A DNA stretch of 30,695 bases from a virus. The notes below the pieces were generated by a model. It saw only the letters and a list, made by a program, of their open reading frames with translations, was not told where the DNA came from and did no database searches. A program made the position numbers and the translations under genes. The stretch is from IMG/VR virus record IMGVR_UViG_3300025118_000087, positions 1-30,695 of that record. One strand, written 5' to 3'. Below, in pieces: positions 28,725-30,695 of this stretch. How positions within the stretch are numbered: the first letter of the stretch is position 1; every line of letters begins with the position of its first letter.

Positions 28725-29586
28725 TTTCGCTTTCTCTTTCTGAGCACAATGAAATTGCGTTCTTGATTACGTTACCATTTAACTCAAATGCAAAATCATC
28801 AGAGTAGTCAGAAGCCTTGGCCTCTAATTGGTTGCTTGCATACATTTGCCCCATTGACTCGATCAAATCATGCCAACTAGCATCACGGCCAATACTAACC
28901 ATTGCTTCTTTATATGAAGCGAGAAGTTGATCGAAAGCAAAACCTTCTTGAGGGATAACATTTACTGTAGAAAGCAATTTATAAGGACTTTCTATTTTCA
29001 ATGATCCATTTATTAGATCAAGGCTAACGCTTTCTTCTGTTTCTTCAGTGACTATTCCGCAATGCTGATCTTCGCCTACTTCTACTAAAGCAACTTTACC
29101 TATGATTTGACTCTCAAACACGCTTGAAATTTCATTACCAAACACAGAAAGCTGGTGGCTAGAAAGCTTTACTACTATGATTTCATCAAGCTTATAAACC
29201 ATTGCGCTTGCGGCGTGAGGCAAAAGCCCGTGCAATCTGAAACGGACAACCAATGATGAGTCTTGCCCGTTTATGTTGACTACACAATGCCTAATATCGC
29301 TATGCCCAGTCGCGATTTTTTCTTGGTTATTACCGTCATCAATAATAACGTGAACAAGATCATAACCACTTGTAGACTTAACAGATCCCTTAGACCCATC
29401 TTGACCAGCGTGCCAAGCCTGAAGCGCTCCTGGGACATACTCATTGGCTATGTAAGCATCTTCCTCACACCTAATATTAAACGAAACATCAATATCCCAT
29501 GAGATATCTCCAGTTGCGTCTTTTCTTGGGACTGCTCGGCACAATCTGCCCTCGGCAGATGTTGGCAGTTCTTTTAGGCATAACAT
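28714..29586 (-). CDS. Hypothetical protein, 290 aa
   Basis: AGGAG lies 9 bases before the ATG at 29586. The protein looks strand-rich throughout (VSFNIRC, HVIIDDG, VVRFRLHG, MVYKLDEIIVVKL, IGKVALVEVGEDQHCGIV), perhaps two or three beta barrels, with an acidic helical C-terminus. No catalytic motif is visible and I recognise no family. The 85-base gap upstream (29587-29671) holds a G/C-rich segment but no promoter of the family seen further left. Confidence 0.7.
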   Translation of the reverse strand: MLCLKELPTSAEGRLCRAVPRKDATGDISWDIDVSFNIRCEEDAYIANEYVPGALQAWHAGQDGSKGSVKSTSGYDLVHVIIDDGNNQEKIATGHSDIRHCVVNINGQDSSLVVRFRLHGLLPHAASAMVYKLDEIIVVKLSSHQLSVFGNEISSVFESQIIGKVALVEVGEDQHCGIVTEETEESVSLDLINGSLKIESPYKLLSTVNVIPQEGFAFDQLLASYKEAMVSIGRDASWHDLIESMGQMYASNQLEAKASDYSDDFAFELNGNVIKNAISLCSERESENAI

Positions 29587-29671
29587 TAGCTTTCTCCTGC
29601 TTACTTTTAGGGGGGGCGGCTTAAAAACGCACCCTCGGCTTTTTTCTTAAATGAAGACAGCTTGCCTTTAC

Positions 29672-29938
29672 TTACTCATCGGAAGTAGCTCTTTGGCATT
29701 TAGAAAGCAATTCTGTGATCAAGTTAAAGCTAAGAGTCATAGACTCTAAGTCCCTTAGCGATTCTTCCGCTTGTAGTGTAGCTAAAGCCAGTTCCATACT
29801 AGGTTCAGGGATTACTGGGCATGTATGGTTAAAGTTCATACCAAGGCCGCCAATAGCCCCACCGCCAGAAAGGTAAACGAACATTAAGGCCCAAGGTGGC
29901 AATTTACCTAATAGGTTTGACGGTGATTCAGCACTCAT
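29672..29938 (-). CDS. Small membrane protein, 88 aa
   Basis: One hydrophobic span covers residues about 13-34 (LPPWALMFVYLSGGGAIGGL), followed by a Cys and Pro turn and an acidic helix (MELALATLQAEESLRDLESM). It follows two other small membrane-protein genes with TAATG and TTGA overlaps. The grouping recalls a lysis or holin cluster but has no diagnostic endolysin in sight. Confidence 0.6.
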   Translation of the reverse strand: MSAESPSNLLGKLPPWALMFVYLSGGGAIGGLGMNFNHTCPVIPEPSMELALATLQAEESLRDLESMTLSFNLITELLSKCQRATSDE

Positions 29939-30348
29939 TAGTTTCTCCCCTGGTAGACCCCCCAGGCGGCCAAACCTAACAAAACACCAGCCACTATTCC
30001 CTCACCCCTACCAACCCACCTGTTAAAGGAAGGCTGGTTTGATAGTGGCACTGGTCTTTGCAACTCTTCTAACAATAGTGCATTTTCTGCTTGCAGGGTA
30101 GTAATATCTACAGAGCAGATAGTATACAGCTCTTGGCTATAGATTTTCATATCTATAAGATCGGCAGCGTCAGATGTAGGGAAGCAAACAGCACCACACA
30201 CGCCAACACCATTATTAGACAAGGTTGCTGGAATAGTAGCCCCACCAACTACCGCCGAAGCCACTTCACACTGATCAGTTATCGGCTCCCTTGCAACAGG
30301 GGCTTCTGGGATAGTCATTATAATTGTGCCGATTAGTAACAGGCTCAA
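29938..30348 (-). CDS. Exported or membrane protein, 136 aa
   Basis: It starts at a TTG (30348) with AAGGAG 7 bases upstream, overlapping the previous stop as TTGA. Residues 1-20 are a signal peptide or anchor (MSLLLIGTIIMTIPEAPVA). The middle has four cysteines (QCEV, VCGAVCF, ICSV) that may form disulfides outside the cytoplasm, then a short coiled-coil-like helix (LQAENALLLEELQ). A second span lies near residues 115-132 (GIVAGVLLGLAAWGVYQ). The topology recalls a spanin or holin partner, but this is not diagnostic. Confidence 0.6.
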   Translation of the reverse strand: MSLLLIGTIIMTIPEAPVAREPITDQCEVASAVVGGATIPATLSNNGVGVCGAVCFPTSDAADLIDMKIYSQELYTICSVDITTLQAENALLLEELQRPVPLSNQPSFNRWVGRGEGIVAGVLLGLAAWGVYQGRN

Positions 30349-30611
30349 GTGTTCTCCTTATTCCATAGGGCAACAATATCATGCTCTGGAGTTTCGCTAA
30401 CAACTGCATTATCTACTGCATTATGGGCAACCTTGGCCTCTGCTGTAGCTGTAGCTTTCTCATTTGTTGCCTGTTGTTCAGCAGCACGTTTATTATGGCT
30501 TGGTACTGGCCTGCCCTCACCCTTGGCAAAAAAGGCGCTGGCAGCTTTTATAAGGGCCATTAGACCCCCAGCCGCCAGCGCCCCAAGGGCGAGTAGTACG
30601 CCTTCTTGCAT
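30345..30611 (-). CDS. Small membrane-anchored protein, 88 aa
   Basis: Residues about 4-26 are hydrophobic (GVLLALGALAAGGLMALIKA), followed by a long Ala/Glu/Lys/Gln-rich helix that could be a coiled coil in periplasm or cytoplasm. The ATG at 30611 starts just 2 bases before the stop of the acidic protein at the right edge. The form suits a holin or spanin-type component. Confidence 0.6.
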   Translation of the reverse strand: MQEGVLLALGALAAGGLMALIKAASAFFAKGEGRPVPSHNKRAAEQQATNEKATATAEAKVAHNAVDNAVVSETPEHDIVALWNKENT

Positions 30612-30613
30612 AC

Positions 30614-30695
30614 CTATTCAGCCTCTTGAGTTTCTTCCGCTTCTGGTAGCGGGGCCTCTTCAGCCTCTTCAGCTTCTTCAGCTTCTTCAGCTTCT
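30614..30695 (-). CDS. Partial acidic protein, C-terminal tail
   Basis: The frame runs in from the right edge and ends in TAG at 30614. All 27 codons seen encode an Ala-Glu tail, (EAE)n followed by APLPEAEETQEAE. The acidic repeat would be unstructured. The main part of the protein lies outside the window. Confidence 0.6.
   Translation of the reverse strand, partial: EAEEAEEAEEAEEAPLPEAEETQEAE
30655..30695. repeat. Tandem 9-base repeat encoding the Ala-Glu tail
   Basis: Four full copies of CYTCTTCAG and part of a fifth are visible on the plus strand, running to the window edge. Each unit encodes Glu-Ala-Glu (or a shift of it). Copy number may change by slippage without breaking the frame. 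Confidence 0.75.

Noticed and set aside
29600-29650. G/C-rich segment with T6 on the plus strand resembling a terminator
   Set aside because: The stem is only about five pairs with mismatches and there is no plus-strand gene to terminate.

Overview
The window looks like part of the genome of a tailed double-stranded DNA phage or closely related prophage. Nearly every gene is short, lies on the minus strand, and overlaps or abuts its neighbour by an ATGA, TAATG or few-base junction. The recognisable proteins form a phage replication and recombination set: TOPRIM/DnaB-type primase-helicase, DUF669-like ssDNA-binding protein, Sak4-like RecA ATPase, Cas4/RecB-like nuclease, UvsW-like SF2 helicase and RecU-like resolvase. 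No ribosomal RNA, tRNA, CRISPR array, transposase, integrase, DNA polymerase or virion structural gene was seen. The host cannot be told from the sequence; Shine-Dalgarno sites and sigma70-like promoters point to an ordinary bacterium.

Layout, left to right. Bases 1-6000 hold many small proteins of unknown function on the minus strand, several with their own promoter. Bases 6067-8500 carry a RecU-like resolvase, an HTH protein, a small sigma-like factor, a tiny membrane protein and an RmlC-like cupin. Bases 8483-12496 hold three genes that each have their own promoter: a ViaA-like VWA protein, a RavA/MoxR-like AAA+ ATPase, and a 353-residue protein of unknown function. Bases 12628-20756 form the replication and recombination module. 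A 304-base divergent gap (20757-21060) with inverted repeats and a strong leftward terminator separates this from the only plus-strand gene (21061-22656). That protein seems to join a DNA-binding N-terminus to a C-terminal archaeo-eukaryotic-primase-like fold.

The most exciting region is 22625-28178, a tightly coupled minus-strand run of seven genes: ManC-type cupin, radical SAM/SPASM enzyme, glycosyltransferase resembling the TET/JBP-associated family, a second radical SAM enzyme resembling spore photoproduct lyase, ParB-like protein, TET/JBP-like 2-oxoglutarate/Fe(II) dioxygenase, and a second ParB-like protein. Read together this is a probable DNA base hypermodification pathway: oxidise a 5-methylpyrimidine in phage DNA, then glycosylate it and perhaps rework it by radical chemistry. 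No DNA methyltransferase is present in the window. Further right (28186-30695) are unknown proteins and a group of small membrane proteins, probably in the same long transcript.

Regulation is visible. Eight minus-strand promoters share a -10 close to TATTAT and a TAAC element inside the spacer, placed exactly 11 bases from the -10 in six of them. Four carry an upstream box TRGTRTGACC (as read on the plus strand) 37-47 bases away, and several feed into a near-identical leader and ribosome binding site. A phage sigma-like factor (6920-7402) and an HTH protein (6597-6920) are candidate regulators.
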